From an uncultured Oscillospiraceae bacterium (GTDB lineage: Bacteria; Bacillota; Clostridia; Oscillospirales; Oscillospiraceae), in contig CAKTPO010000003.1 in the NCBI GenBank assembly GCA_934591845.1, forward strand, positions 62,001 through 126,000: DNA of 64,000 nt, written 5' to 3'. The translations under genes were made by a program, and so were the position numbers. Under the pieces are notes generated by a model. It searched no databases, was not told where the DNA came from, and was given only the letters and a program-made list of their open reading frames with translations. Shown piece by piece: positions 1-8,237 of this stretch. Each line of letters starts with the position of its first letter. Position 1 is the stretch's first letter.

Positions 1-1263
1 TATCAGAACCTGTTTGACCCGGTTGTGCAAGTCCTCCCCCGGGGCGTAAATCCGGATGGAATTGGGGGCGTGGCCGGTGTAGAGACCCTGCTGGATCTCC
101 TCAAAGAGCACCGCCTGGGTGGTGCCCACCATGGCCTTTCGGTAGGCAATGTTCATTTCCTGGGCCAGGGCAATGGCCTGACGGCTCCGTTCCTCTTTGA
201 CGGCGTTGCCCAGCTGGCCGGGCATGGCGTCGGCAGGGGTGCCGGGGCGGCGGGAATAGGGGAAAATGTGCATATCCGCAAAGGCGCACTTCTGGATAAA
301 GGCCAGACTCTCCTCAAATTCCTCCTGGGTCTCTCCGGGGAAGGCCACGATCATGTCCGTGGTGACGGCACAGCCGGGGAAATATTCCCGCAGCAGGCGT
401 ACACTTTCATAATACCGGGCGGTGTCGTATTTCCGGTGCATTCTTGCAAGAACGCTGTCACAGCCGGACTGCATGCTCAGGTGGAACTGGGGGCAGAGAT
501 TGGAAAAACCTGCCAGGGCACGGCAAAAGTCCTCCGTGACCACCCGGGGTTCCAGACTGCCCAGACGGATACGGACTTCCGGCACCTGGCGGCACAATTC
601 CTCGATCAGGGTCTGCACCGGGGGCTTTCCAGGCAGGTCTACCCCCCAACTGGCAATTTCAATGCCGGTGACCACGATCTCCCGGTAGCCCTGGGCCGCC
701 AGCTCCCGGGCCTGATGGAGGGCCGTTTCCAGAGGGGCAGAGCGGACAGGGCCCCGGGTATAGGGGATGATGCAGTAGGTGCAGAAATTCACGCAGCCGT
801 CCTGGACTTTCAGCATGGCCCGGGTGCGGGTTTCCAGGCCACCGGCGGGCAGCAACTCAAATTCCCGGCGGCGCAGGGCATTGTCCAGGGTGTCGGTGTG
901 TTCTTTTCCATCCAGGGCTGCCAGCAGGTGCTCCAAAAATTCCTGCCGTCCGCCGGAGCCCCCCAGTACGTCCACCCCCAGAGTCTTGACAGTCTCCGGG
1001 TCGTGCTGGGTATAGCAGCCGCAAACACCGATGACGGCATTGGGATTCTCCCGACGGCACCTGCGAATGATGGCCCGGTTCTTTTTGTCCGCCACGGCGG
1101 TAACGGAACAGGTATTGATGACGTAGGCATCGCACTGTTCCTCAAAACGCCCCAGTTCATGGCCCGCAGCCCGCAGCAGATGCTCCATGGCCTGGGTCTC
1201 ATATTGATTGGTCTTACACCCCAGGGTGTAAAAGGCAATGCGCCTCTTTGTAAAATTCGCCAA
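1..1263 (-). CDS. mtaB: tRNA t6A37 methylthiotransferase MtaB (3' end cut by window edge)
   Basis: Radical SAM methylthiotransferase that converts t6A to ms2t6A at position 37 of tRNAs reading ANN codons. The frame starts at TTG (1263) with GGAG about 10 nt upstream and stays open to base 1, giving 421 codons. Visible parts in order: UPF0004 N-terminal domain beginning with a TLGCKTNQYET block, an NTCSVT cysteine, the radical-SAM cluster CVNFCTYC (C-x3-C-x2-C) followed by IIPYTRGPVRS, a SMQSGCD block, and a C-terminal TRAM-like segment (GHAPNSIRIYAPGEDL). The family is usually 430-450 residues, so only the last few residues are probably missing. MtaB rather than MiaB is inferred from the TLGCKTNQYE N-terminus. 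No upstream gene on this strand. Confidence 0.9.
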   Translation of the reverse strand, partial: MANFTKRRIAFYTLGCKTNQYETQAMEHLLRAAGHELGRFEEQCDAYVINTCSVTAVADKKNRAIIRRCRRENPNAVIGVCGCYTQHDPETVKTLGVDVLGGSGGRQEFLEHLLAALDGKEHTDTLDNALRRREFELLPAGGLETRTRAMLKVQDGCVNFCTYCIIPYTRGPVRSAPLETALHQARELAAQGYREIVVTGIEIASWGVDLPGKPPVQTLIEELCRQVPEVRIRLGSLEPRVVTEDFCRALAGFSNLCPQFHLSMQSGCDSVLARMHRKYDTARYYESVRLLREYFPGCAVTTDMIVAFPGETQEEFEESLAFIQKCAFADMHIFPYSRRPGTPADAMPGQLGNAVKEERSRQAIALAQEMNIAYRKAMVGTTQAVLFEEIQQGLYTGHAPNSIRIYAPGEDLHNRVKQVLI

Positions 1264-1304
1264 TTTTTCGGTCGCTCCTTTGTCATTATTAGCCAAACCG
1301 ACAA

Positions 1305-1332
1305 TTGCATTTCATGCAAATTATGGTATAAT
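1305..1332 (+). promoter_or_regulatory. Probable sigma-A promoter for the HPr-like gene
   Basis: TTGCAT (1305-1310) and a perfect TATAAT (1327-1332) are separated by 16 nt, about 85 nt upstream of the ATG at 1416. It lies just upstream of the divergent mtaB start. Inferred from consensus match only. Confidence 0.55.
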
Positions 1333-1415
1333 GGTTGTATATTTTTGAAATATATCTTTAACAGGATATATTATACACGATGACCCGGCGCTTGTACAGT
1401 CACAGGAGGCGAATT

Positions 1416-1652
1416 ATGCAGGAATTTATCATCCATCTCCGTTCCGCATTGGATGTTAATGAATTTGTTGCATTGGCTGCACCCCTGTGTGCCGTGGCCC
1501 TGTCCGACGGCCTGCGCAGTGTGGATGGCAAGAACTTCATGGAGATCTTCTGCCTCCAACTCCCGGGCCCCCTCACCGTGACCATCTCCGGCACGCAGGA
1601 GCAATGCCTTGCTTTTAAGCAAGACTGCGGCAAATTTATGGTCACCCATTAA
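1416..1652 (+). CDS. HPr-like (PTS phosphocarrier fold) small protein without the active-site histidine
   Basis: A 78-residue protein starting at ATG 1416, chosen because AGGAGG lies 8 nt upstream; an in-frame ATG at 1380 lacks a ribosome site. The pattern of a short beta strand (EFIIHL), a helix with DVNEFVALA, then RSVDGKNFMEIFCLQLPGPLTVTI resembles clostridial HPr-like proteins. The phospho-acceptor segment GLHARP of genuine HPr is absent, so it is unlikely to act as an ordinary sugar phosphotransferase carrier; a regulatory or structural role is possible. Monocistronic, followed by an intrinsic terminator. Confidence 0.65.
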   Translation: MQEFIIHLRSALDVNEFVALAAPLCAVALSDGLRSVDGKNFMEIFCLQLPGPLTVTISGTQEQCLAFKQDCGKFMVTH

Positions 1653-1669
1653 ATACGGCTCTTGTAGCA

Positions 1670-1702
1670 CCGTCCCGGGAATACCTGGGGCGGTTTTTTT
1701 AT
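1670..1702 (+). terminator. Intrinsic terminator after the HPr-like gene
   Basis: Stem ACCGTCCC / GGGGCGGT (one wobble pair) with an 11-nt loop, followed directly by a run of seven T. Confidence 0.8.
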
Positions 1703-1771
1703 GAAAACAGCCCATCTGTAAAACACCGGCAAGCCGCCCGCCCCACTGCCGGGGGCACCTGGGACGTTCTT

Positions 1772-1838
1772 CTATCGGCAAGATTTTAGAAAAAACAAGC
1801 AAAAACGGTTTGTATTTTTGCCGATAGTGTGGTATACT
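1772..1838 (+). promoter_or_regulatory. Promoter with embedded inverted repeat (possible operator) for the 52-aa HTH gene
   Basis: TTGTAT (1810-1815) and TATACT (1833-1838) are 17 nt apart. A 10-bp inverted repeat, CTATCGGCAA at 1772-1781 and TTGCCGATAG at 1818-1827, has its right arm in the spacer between the two hexamers, where a bound repressor would block polymerase. Autoregulation by the HTH protein just downstream is inferred. Confidence 0.5.
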
Positions 1839-1891
1839 ATTTGATGAAATAACATTGCTTTTTGTTTTGATTTCTTGGTGGAGGACTGCAA

Positions 1892-2050
1892 ATGACCTAT
1901 CTTTCCGTTGCCCAGATAGCGAAAAAGTGGGATGTATCCCAGCGCAGTGTCAGAAACTACTGTGCCAAAGGCCGTGTGGACGGTGCGTTTCTTGCCGGTA
2001 AGACCTGGAACATTCCGGAAAACGCGGAGACGGAAAGTTCGCTTCGATGA
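1892..2050 (+). CDS. Small stand-alone helix-turn-helix DNA-binding protein (52 aa)
   Basis: ATG 1892 to TGA 2048-2050 encodes 52 residues; TGGAGG lies 8 nt upstream. The sequence (LSVAQIAKKWDVSQRSVRNYC, then a GRVDGAFLAGKTWNIPENA wing) is a MerR/excisionase-type winged HTH: recognition helix in SQRSVRNYCAKG, wing ending in the WNIP motif. In many Firmicutes this domain is fused to Fic or other effector domains; here it stands alone with its own promoter and a strong terminator. Target unknown; the inverted repeat in its promoter is a candidate. No integrase lies beside it. Confidence 0.7.
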   Translation: MTYLSVAQIAKKWDVSQRSVRNYCAKGRVDGAFLAGKTWNIPENAETESSLR

Positions 2051-2086
2051 CACCCCACCTTGCCCGGAACCGGGCATACAACGTTC

Positions 2087-2135
2087 AAAACAGGCTGCCG
2101 CAATGAAACTGCGGCAGCCTGTTTCTTTTCTTTTT
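2087..2135. terminator. Strong bidirectional terminator between the HTH gene and the convergent prsW gene
   Basis: A 15-bp near-perfect stem, AAACAGGCTGCCGCA / TGCGGCAGCCTGTTT, with a 7-nt loop; T-rich on the plus side (CTTTTCTTTTT) and preceded by an A run that gives T's on the minus side. Confidence 0.85.
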
Positions 2136-2143
2136 GGTAGTGT

Positions 2144-2854
2144 TCAGTCGATGTACTGATCCTCCCGGGAGAGTTTTTTGATTTTTCGGGAGGTGCAGAC
2201 AAAGAGGATGATGACAAACAGCAAAAACAGCCATTCAGAACCCTCTGCATCGGAGGAGGCAATGTAGTCATAGATGCCGTGAAGCAGGGTGGGCACCAGC
2301 ACCGCCAGGCGGCGGCATGTTTTGCTCTTTTGGGGGAAGCCGTAGTTTTCGTACCGCTTGGCCATGCCGTAGAACGCACCCATGAACACGCCAAAACAGG
2401 CGTGGCCGGGGACGGCGGTGAGGGCGCGAACCATGGCAGTGCCCAGGCCGTACATGGCAACATAGCCGATGTTTTCCCACAGCGCAAAGCCCAGAGACAC
2501 GCTGACGGCGTAGACCACCCCGTCAAACTGGCAGTTAAAGGCCGGGGTGCGCCAGGTCCGGCGCCTCAGCACCAGGTACTTAAAGCCCTCCTCCGAAAGG
2601 CCCACCACGATAAAATACATGATGGCCCGGTAAAGAACGCTGTCCTCCGGCCACAGGTCCTCCAGCAGCACTTCCCCCAACTCCTCGGTAAACACTGCCA
2701 ACGTAGTGGCGATAATGCCCCGGAACACCAGGCCCAGCAACAGCCCCCAAGGCTCTTTGTCCAGCCTGTCTGCCCGGTTGACCTGAATCAGCAGGAAAAT
2801 GGCGGGAATCACCGCAGCAGCGATCAGAATAGGGTCGGCATCGTAAAACAGCAT
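2144..2854 (-). CDS. PrsW-family intramembrane metalloprotease
   Basis: A multi-pass membrane protein of 236 residues. Start placed at ATG 2854 (MLFYDADPIL), which begins right at the first membrane helix; the longer frame reads back through the upstream gene. Family signature blocks are visible: the EE motif (VVGLSEEGFKYLV), FDGVVYAVSVSLGFALWENIGY, PGHACFGVFMG, and LLHGIYDY. In Bacillus subtilis PrsW cleaves the anti-sigma factor RsiW; the substrate here is unknown and no anti-sigma gene is adjacent. It begins 1 nt after the stop of the 55-residue gene, suggesting translational coupling and a shared transcript with the GH13 gene. Confidence 0.88.
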   Translation of the reverse strand: MLFYDADPILIAAAVIPAIFLLIQVNRADRLDKEPWGLLLGLVFRGIIATTLAVFTEELGEVLLEDLWPEDSVLYRAIMYFIVVGLSEEGFKYLVLRRRTWRTPAFNCQFDGVVYAVSVSLGFALWENIGYVAMYGLGTAMVRALTAVPGHACFGVFMGAFYGMAKRYENYGFPQKSKTCRRLAVLVPTLLHGIYDYIASSDAEGSEWLFLLFVIILFVCTSRKIKKLSREDQYID

Positions 2855-2855
2855 C

Positions 2856-3023
2856 TTAAACCTCCAGTTTCTCCCGGATTTCGGCGGCGATCTGGCAGTC
2901 CGCCTCATAGGGGCAAACACCAAAATTGCAGTCTACATCATAGTCCTCTTTGTTTTCCATTTCCAGCAGCACCCGGCGGCTCTGGTCCTGACAGCGGCAA
3001 TAGCCGGAGAGAAAGTATTCCAT
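2856..3023 (-). CDS. Small cysteine-rich protein of unknown function (55 aa)
   Basis: ATG 3023 is preceded by GGAGG about 7 nt away, and the stop nearly touches prsW. The 55-residue product has five cysteines at 9, 11, 32, 37 and 43 (CxC ... C-x4-C-x5-C), a layout suggesting metal or Fe-S binding, or disulfides. No signal peptide or membrane helix is visible. I do not recognise a named family. It sits between a GH13 gene (1-nt spacing) and a PrsW protease gene on one strand, so co-translation with both is likely. Function not assignable from sequence. Confidence 0.6.
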   Translation of the reverse strand: MEYFLSGYCRCQDQSRRVLLEMENKEDYDVDCNFGVCPYEADCQIAAEIREKLEV

Positions 3024-3024
3024 G

Positions 3025-4866
3025 TTATACCTCCACCATGCAGAAACCATGGGGGCCCAGAATCAGCTGATCCCGATTGACCAATTTCAGATACATGCCC
3101 ATGCAGACCTTGCCCGGGGTCACGTTCCAGGCATCTCCGGAACGATTGACGTAAATCCGACATTTCCGGGTTTTCCACTGGCGTTCATAGGCCAGGTGCT
3201 TGTCCCCGGCTTCCAGGAAGCGGATGTCCCCCCGGCGCAGTTCCGGATGGATTTTCCGAAGATGGCCCAGGCTGCGGAAGAAGGCCAGCAGTTCCGCATC
3301 CTCCCGGCCCCAGGGGTAGGTCCGGCGGTTAAAGGGGTCTTTATAGCCCTCCATCAGGGCCTCGTCACCGTAGTACAGGCTGGGGCTTCCAGGCAGGGTG
3401 TATTGCAGGAAGACAGCCATGTGCAGCCGATCCAGGGCCACTTCCATCTGGTTCCGGCTGAGCCGCCGGGCGGCCTTTTCCTCCCGGCTGCCGTCAAAAT
3501 CATCCACCAGGGCGGTTAAAATCCGGGGGGTGTCGTGGGTACCCAGGAGATTCATGTTGCAGGCCACCACCTGGGGGGGATAGTTTTCCACAATGGTCAT
3601 CACCGTATCCCGCAGCTTGCCGCCGCTGTCCCGGCCCCGCATAAAGTCCAGAATGGCGGTGCGGAACGGATAGTTCATCACGCTGTCCAATTCTCCATCG
3701 GTAAAATACCGGCGGCGGCGGTCGTAGGCCACCTTATTGGAGGCATCCTCCCACACTTCGCCCATGAGCAGGGCATCGGGTTTCAGTTCCCGGATGCGCT
3801 GGCGCAGCAGGGCGATGAATTCATCGGGCAGTTCGTCTGCCACGTCCAGCCGGAAGCCGTCAGCACCCAGCCGGAGCCAGTGGGCCACCACGCTGTCCTC
3901 ATCCCTGATGATGTAGTCCAGGAATCGGTCGTCCATTTTGTTCACCGTGGGCAGGGTGTCAAAGCCCCACCAGGCGTTGTAGCGGTCAGGCCACTGGTAG
4001 AAGGTGTACCAGCTATAGTAGGGAGAATCCTGGCGGCAGTAGGCCCCGTTGCCGCCAAAGGCCCAGTACCTGTCAAAATACAGGCTGTTGGAGCCGGTAT
4101 GGGAATAGACCCCGTCCAAAATCACCCGGATGTCCCTGGCGTGGGCTTCCCGGCAGAGTTCTGCAAAGTCCTCCTCGGTACCCAGCATGGGGTCGGGGGT
4201 TTTGTAGTCGCCGGTGTCGTAGCGGTGGGAGGAGAAGCTTTTGCTGATGGGGTTCAGATACAAAATGGTGGTACCCAGGGAGGCAATATAGTCCAGTTTC
4301 TCGGTAATACCCCGGAAGTTGCCCCCGTAGAAATCGTTGTTATGGACGATGCCATGTGCATCGGGCTGCCAGCTGACCTCCTCGTTCCAGTCATCGTGGA
4401 CGGTATAGGGCCCCAGCTTTCCGGTGCAGTCGCACCAGCCCGCCCGGGCGAACCGATCCGGGAAAACCTGATAAATAAGAGCACCCTTGGCCCATTCCGG
4501 GGTGTAGAAGTCCGCCGGAATACAGCTGAGCTGCCAGTAGGTGCCCTCCTCCATGCTGGCATCGTCCCCCTCTTTCAGCAGCCGGAAGCTGCCATTGGGG
4601 TCGGTGATGCGGAAGAAATAAAAATACAGTCCCCGATTCTCCAGCCGGAAGGTTCCCCGCCAATACTCATAAGGCCCTACGGTTTTTTCATAGGCCATGG
4701 GGATATGGGAAAGTTCCTGACCGTCCTGGTCACACAGAACGATGTGGGCCTCCCGGGTCAATACCGCCGCCGGAATATGCACCCGCAGAGCGCATTCCTC
4801 CCCGGGTTTCACGCACCCAAAAGGGCGTTTGTGCTGCGGCAGCTTGCTGTCGAACAGGATTCTCAT
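3025..4866 (-). CDS. Glycoside hydrolase family 13 enzyme (neopullulanase/cyclomaltodextrinase type)
   Basis: A 613-residue alpha-glucan hydrolase or transferase. Start ATG 4866 has AAGGAGA 11 nt upstream. An N-terminal beta-sandwich (residues ~1-120) precedes the GH13 barrel, which shows VYSHTG, GFRLDVADE, LMGEVWED and LLGTHDTPRI blocks; the catalytic triad reads D341 (nucleophile), E370 (acid/base) and D445. A short beta C-terminal domain follows. No signal peptide is visible, so it is probably intracellular and acts on maltodextrins or on glycogen made by glgCDA upstream on the same strand (inference). Exact specificity within GH13_20-like enzymes cannot be read from motifs. Separated from glgA by a composite repeat. 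Confidence 0.9.
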   Translation of the reverse strand: MRILFDSKLPQHKRPFGCVKPGEECALRVHIPAAVLTREAHIVLCDQDGQELSHIPMAYEKTVGPYEYWRGTFRLENRGLYFYFFRITDPNGSFRLLKEGDDASMEEGTYWQLSCIPADFYTPEWAKGALIYQVFPDRFARAGWCDCTGKLGPYTVHDDWNEEVSWQPDAHGIVHNNDFYGGNFRGITEKLDYIASLGTTILYLNPISKSFSSHRYDTGDYKTPDPMLGTEEDFAELCREAHARDIRVILDGVYSHTGSNSLYFDRYWAFGGNGAYCRQDSPYYSWYTFYQWPDRYNAWWGFDTLPTVNKMDDRFLDYIIRDEDSVVAHWLRLGADGFRLDVADELPDEFIALLRQRIRELKPDALLMGEVWEDASNKVAYDRRRRYFTDGELDSVMNYPFRTAILDFMRGRDSGGKLRDTVMTIVENYPPQVVACNMNLLGTHDTPRILTALVDDFDGSREEKAARRLSRNQMEVALDRLHMAVFLQYTLPGSPSLYYGDEALMEGYKDPFNRRTYPWGREDAELLAFFRSLGHLRKIHPELRRGDIRFLEAGDKHLAYERQWKTRKCRIYVNRSGDAWNVTPGKVCMGMYLKLVNRDQLILGPHGFCMVEV

Positions 4867-4925
4867 ATGGTTTTGTCTCCTTGTGTTATGGATGTGTGTG
4901 TGCCGCCCCAAAGGGCGGGGGAAAA

Positions 4926-5600
4926 AATTGACAATTGACAATTCTTTTTAGTTGACAGTGGACAGTTGACAGTTGACAGTTATTGGTGCGATCGACGTTG
5001 TTTATTTCTGCACAGCCGTTAAAGGATGTAGGGAACGGCCCGGTAAAGCTCCAAAAACCTTCCCCGCCGGGGAAGGGGGACCGCCCGCAGGCGGTGGATG
5101 AGGGGCGGTACGGCGTTTTCTATTGTAGGAACAATGGGCGCAAAGGGAATCATGCCGAGTCTCACCGTAGGGAACGGCCTATGTGCCGTTCCGGGGCGTT
5201 GCAGTTATAACCCCTGTGGACAAAACGGAACCACCCACCGATGATGTTATTCCGAGCGAACGGTAGTGAGTCGAGGAATCTTCCCAAGTAGCAAGTTTTA
5301 TCTTGTGGTGGTTCTTTATCCCGCGTAGTGGATTCCTCCACTCCGCTTGCGCTAAAGGCCTGAATGACACAACGGGGGACGTTCCCGGTTTTTATCGGTA
5401 ACAGTTCCGTCCTTAAACGTGCGGAACGGCACATAGGCCGTTCCCTACGGTTTCGCTGTTTGGTCGATGTTTTCAACCAGGGAGTTCAAAGGACGGAGGT
5501 GTAAGGGGGTACGTTTCTACGAATTCGCCTATTGTTTCCAGAATGTTTCACGCTGCCCCGCTGCCTCAAGCTTCCCCAGTGGGGAAGCTTTTGTACCGTT
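4926..5600. repeat. Composite intergenic repeat, copy R1 (heptamer array, 27-bp inverted pair, foldback core, hairpin module)
   Basis: This ~800-bp gap has no credible gene. From left: heptamer arrays (A/G)TTGACA at 4927-4942 and 4951-4981; a conserved stretch TTATTGG...ACGTTGTTTATTTCTG; a hairpin CTTCCCCGCCGGGGAAG near 5070; the 27-bp unit GTAGGGAACGGCCTATGTGC... at 5167-5193 and its exact reverse complement at 5422-5448. The core between them carries ATTCCGAGCGAAC ... GAGGAATC ... GATTCCTC, itself foldback-prone. A reverse-oriented hairpin module (GCTTCCCCAGTGGGGAAGC) closes the site at 5550-5600. Every module recurs at other sites in the window. Confidence 0.85.
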
Positions 5601-5617
5601 TTCTCAGGGCCGCACTT

Positions 5618-5652
5618 AAAAAGGCGGAAACCACATCGTATGGTTTCCGCCT
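5618..5652 (-). terminator. Terminator of glgA
   Basis: AAAGGCGGAAACC / GGTTTCCGCCTT with an 8-nt loop (about 5619-5652) just after the glgA stop; a T run follows on the minus strand. A second hairpin lies downstream at 5569-5593. Confidence 0.75.
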
Positions 5653-5665
5653 TGGGGAAGCGGGC

Positions 5666-7114
5666 TTACCAGGCCAGCATATTCTTGAACTGCTCCATGT
5701 ATTTCTGGGCGGGGACGTTCCAGCTGAAATCCTGTTCCATGTCCCGCTTTTGCAGCTCCTGGAAGCCGGGGCGGTCGGTGAGGTACAGGTTCAGGCAGCG
5801 TTTCAAGGCCGCATAGAAGTCATCGGCATTGTAGCTCTGGAAAGTGAAGCCCAGGCCCTCCTGGCCCTGCTCGTTGCAGGGGGGAACGGTGTCTTTCAGG
5901 CCACCGGTGGCGTGAACCACAGGCACGGTGCCGTAGCGCATGGCGTTCATCTGGCTCAGGCCGCAGGGTTCACTCTTGGAGGGCATCAGATAGATGTCAC
6001 CGCCGGCGTAAATCCGTGCTGCCAACCCTAAGTTAAAGGTGATCTGGGCGGAAACCTGCTCCGGGAACTGCTGCTGCAAATCCCGGAAGAAGTTTTCATA
6101 CTGGGCTTCGCCCGTACCCAATACCACCAGCTGGGCATTTTCCTCCCACATGAGCCGCCGGGCGATATAGCACAGCAGATCCAGGCCCTTGTGTCCGGCG
6201 AACCGGGTGACCATGACCATCATGGGTATATCCGGGTCCTGGGGCAGACCCAGTTCCTTTTGCAGGGCCACCTTGCACCGGGATTTGCCAGGCTGCATGG
6301 CCCAGGCGGAGTAGTGGTCTACCAGAGCCGGGTCGGTTTCCGGGTTAAAGATGTCCGTATCAATGCCGTTGGTAATGCCGGTGAGCTTCCAGGAGTTTCT
6401 GGCCAGAATGCCGTCCAGGCCGTGGGCATAGTAGGGGTACATCAGTTCCCGGGCGTAGGTCTCGGAGACGGTGGTCACCAGATCCGCAGTCTCAATGGCA
6501 CCCTTCATCATGTTCACAGAGCCGTTCATATCCATGCAGCCCCGATACTCCCAGGGAAGACCCAGGGCATCATCAAAGAAGTTGCTGTTGGCCCAGCCCT
6601 GATACTCGATGTTGTGGATGGTATACATGCACCGGGTCTTTTTCAGAATGGAGTCCCGGTAGCAGGCCTTGAGATACACGGGGATCATACCGGTCTGCCA
6701 GTCGTTGCACTGGATCACATCCGGGGCGTTGTCCAGGGCCACCAGGGCATCGAGGCACGCTTTGGAGAAGTAGGCGAAACGTTCGCCGTCATCCATGTCG
6801 CCGTAGATGGCACCGGTACGGCCGCCAAAGTAATAGTCGTTATCGATAAAGTAGACGGTCACACCGCCGGGGGCGGTCACAAGTTTCATTAGGCCGGCGA
6901 ACTGCTGCCGCCAGCCCATCTGCACCCGAAACTGGGCCACCTTTTCCACTTCATAGGCGGTATTGGTTTTGATTTTGTTGTAGTAAGGCAGGAACAGCGT
7001 TACCTCGTTGCCCGGCATTCTGGCCAGGGCCCGGGGCAGCGCCTCCATCACGTCTCCCAATCCGCCGGACTTGGCGTAAGGCGACGCTTCCGAAGCGCAG
7101 ATGGCAATTTTCAT
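5666..7114 (-). CDS. glgA: Glycogen synthase (ADP-glucose type)
   Basis: GT5 glycosyltransferase that adds glucose from ADP-glucose to alpha-1,4-glucan chains in the cytosol. 482 residues, typical of the family. The N-terminal ADP-glucose loop KSGGLGDVMEALP (residues 15-27), the IHNIEYQGW and ITNGIDTDIFNP blocks, and the C-terminal PSKSEPCGLSQMNAMRYGTVPVVHATGGL block are all present. Its ATG overlaps the glgD stop (ATGA), showing translational coupling. Last gene of the glgC-glgD-glgA operon. No glgB or glgP in the window. Confidence 0.96.
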   Translation of the reverse strand: MKIAICASEASPYAKSGGLGDVMEALPRALARMPGNEVTLFLPYYNKIKTNTAYEVEKVAQFRVQMGWRQQFAGLMKLVTAPGGVTVYFIDNDYYFGGRTGAIYGDMDDGERFAYFSKACLDALVALDNAPDVIQCNDWQTGMIPVYLKACYRDSILKKTRCMYTIHNIEYQGWANSNFFDDALGLPWEYRGCMDMNGSVNMMKGAIETADLVTTVSETYARELMYPYYAHGLDGILARNSWKLTGITNGIDTDIFNPETDPALVDHYSAWAMQPGKSRCKVALQKELGLPQDPDIPMMVMVTRFAGHKGLDLLCYIARRLMWEENAQLVVLGTGEAQYENFFRDLQQQFPEQVSAQITFNLGLAARIYAGGDIYLMPSKSEPCGLSQMNAMRYGTVPVVHATGGLKDTVPPCNEQGQEGLGFTFQSYNADDFYAALKRCLNLYLTDRPGFQELQKRDMEQDFSWNVPAQKYMEQFKNMLAW

Positions 7115-8223
7115 ACAGTGTCCCCCCGCTTGATCACAATGGGATTGGTCCGGGTGCCGATGAGCTTGGCGCCGGGACGGACGGTGACGTTCTTGTCCAG
7201 GATCACGTTTTTCAGCTCTGCGCCCTCACCGATGACGGTGTCGTTCATCACCACGCAGTCCTCAATGTGGGCGTTCTTGGCCAGGGTCACCTGGCGGAAC
7301 AAAATGGAGTCCTTGGCGTAGCCTTCCAGCATGCAGCCATCGGCTACCATGCAGTTGTCAATGCAGCTGTCCTCACCGTAGTAGGAGGGCACCCGGTCAC
7401 GGACCTTGGTGTAGATGGGGTGCTTCCGGTCAAAAATGGACTTGTGTACATCGGGCTTCAGCAGGGCCATGGAGTTCTGAAAGTATTCTTCCACGCTGTC
7501 GTTGTACAGGGCCACGCCGTCAAAAACACAGGCGTTGACACTGACCTTGCCGGAATTCCAGCCACCCAGGATCAGATCCCGGTCCATGTGGAAGAAGTTG
7601 TGGGCGATGCGCTCCCGGACCATGGTGATCAGCCACTTCTTGGTGGTGACGAAAATGTCCATAGAGGCCAGGTATTCCGGGCCTGCGGCATAGTCTACCA
7701 CAATGTCGTTGATCTCCTTGTTTTCGTCCAGGGTCACGGCCAGATCCAGCACCTTCTTGCTGTTTGCCACGCCGGACTTGACCACCACGGTGATGTCCTT
7801 GCCGCTCTGGATGTGGTCAGCCAGCACCCGCTTCAGGTCGATGTTGGAAATCACGGCAGAGTCTACCAGGAATACATACTCGTCTTCCTCGCTGTATTCC
7901 AGGAAGGCCATGGCGTTGTTCAGAGATTCCAGCTTGCCCCGGTAGCTGTGGGTCTCGGAGGTGGAGTAGGGGGTGATGTATTGCAGACCGCCCTCCCCCA
8001 GTTCCAGGCCCCACTCCTCGCCGTCACCGATGTGATCCATCAGGGACTGGTAGTTGAACCGGGAGATCATGGCTACGTGGTGTACACCGGCCCAGCTTAA
8101 GTTGGTCAGGCCGAAGTCCACCTGGCGGTAACGGCCACCAAAGGGAATGGAGGCGATGGACCGCTTGGCGGTCAACTCTCCGATGTTGGCATCATTGGTG
8201 AAGATAATACCCATTGCGTTCAT
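7111..8223 (-). CDS. glgD: Glucose-1-phosphate adenylyltransferase subunit GlgD
   Basis: The second, mainly regulatory subunit of ADP-glucose pyrophosphorylase found in Firmicutes alongside GlgC. 370 residues; N-terminal nucleotidyltransferase-like domain (FTNDANIGELTAKRSIASIPFGGRYRQVDFGLTNL) and a C-terminal left-handed beta-helix. The GGxGxRL pyrophosphorylase loop seen in GlgC is replaced by a degenerate sequence, consistent with a modulatory rather than catalytic subunit. AAGGAGG precedes the ATG at 8223; 14 nt separate it from glgC. The stop overlaps glgA. Confidence 0.95.
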   Translation of the reverse strand: MNAMGIIFTNDANIGELTAKRSIASIPFGGRYRQVDFGLTNLSWAGVHHVAMISRFNYQSLMDHIGDGEEWGLELGEGGLQYITPYSTSETHSYRGKLESLNNAMAFLEYSEEDEYVFLVDSAVISNIDLKRVLADHIQSGKDITVVVKSGVANSKKVLDLAVTLDENKEINDIVVDYAAGPEYLASMDIFVTTKKWLITMVRERIAHNFFHMDRDLILGGWNSGKVSVNACVFDGVALYNDSVEEYFQNSMALLKPDVHKSIFDRKHPIYTKVRDRVPSYYGEDSCIDNCMVADGCMLEGYAKDSILFRQVTLAKNAHIEDCVVMNDTVIGEGAELKNVILDKNVTVRPGAKLIGTRTNPIVIKRGDTV

Positions 8224-8237
8224 AGTATCACGCCTCC

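Noticed and set aside
4951..4981. TTGACA arrays as sets of functional -35 boxes
   Set aside because: I see no consistent -10 hexamer at 16-18 nt from the arrays at most loci; kept only as a testable idea.
5162..5476. Open frames within the foldback cores (e.g. 5162-5476, 27726-27974, 45965-46402) as conserved small proteins
   Set aside because: The cores are related as DNA between copies and in both orientations, but frames are not kept: stops and indels differ from copy to copy, pointing to a non-coding element.
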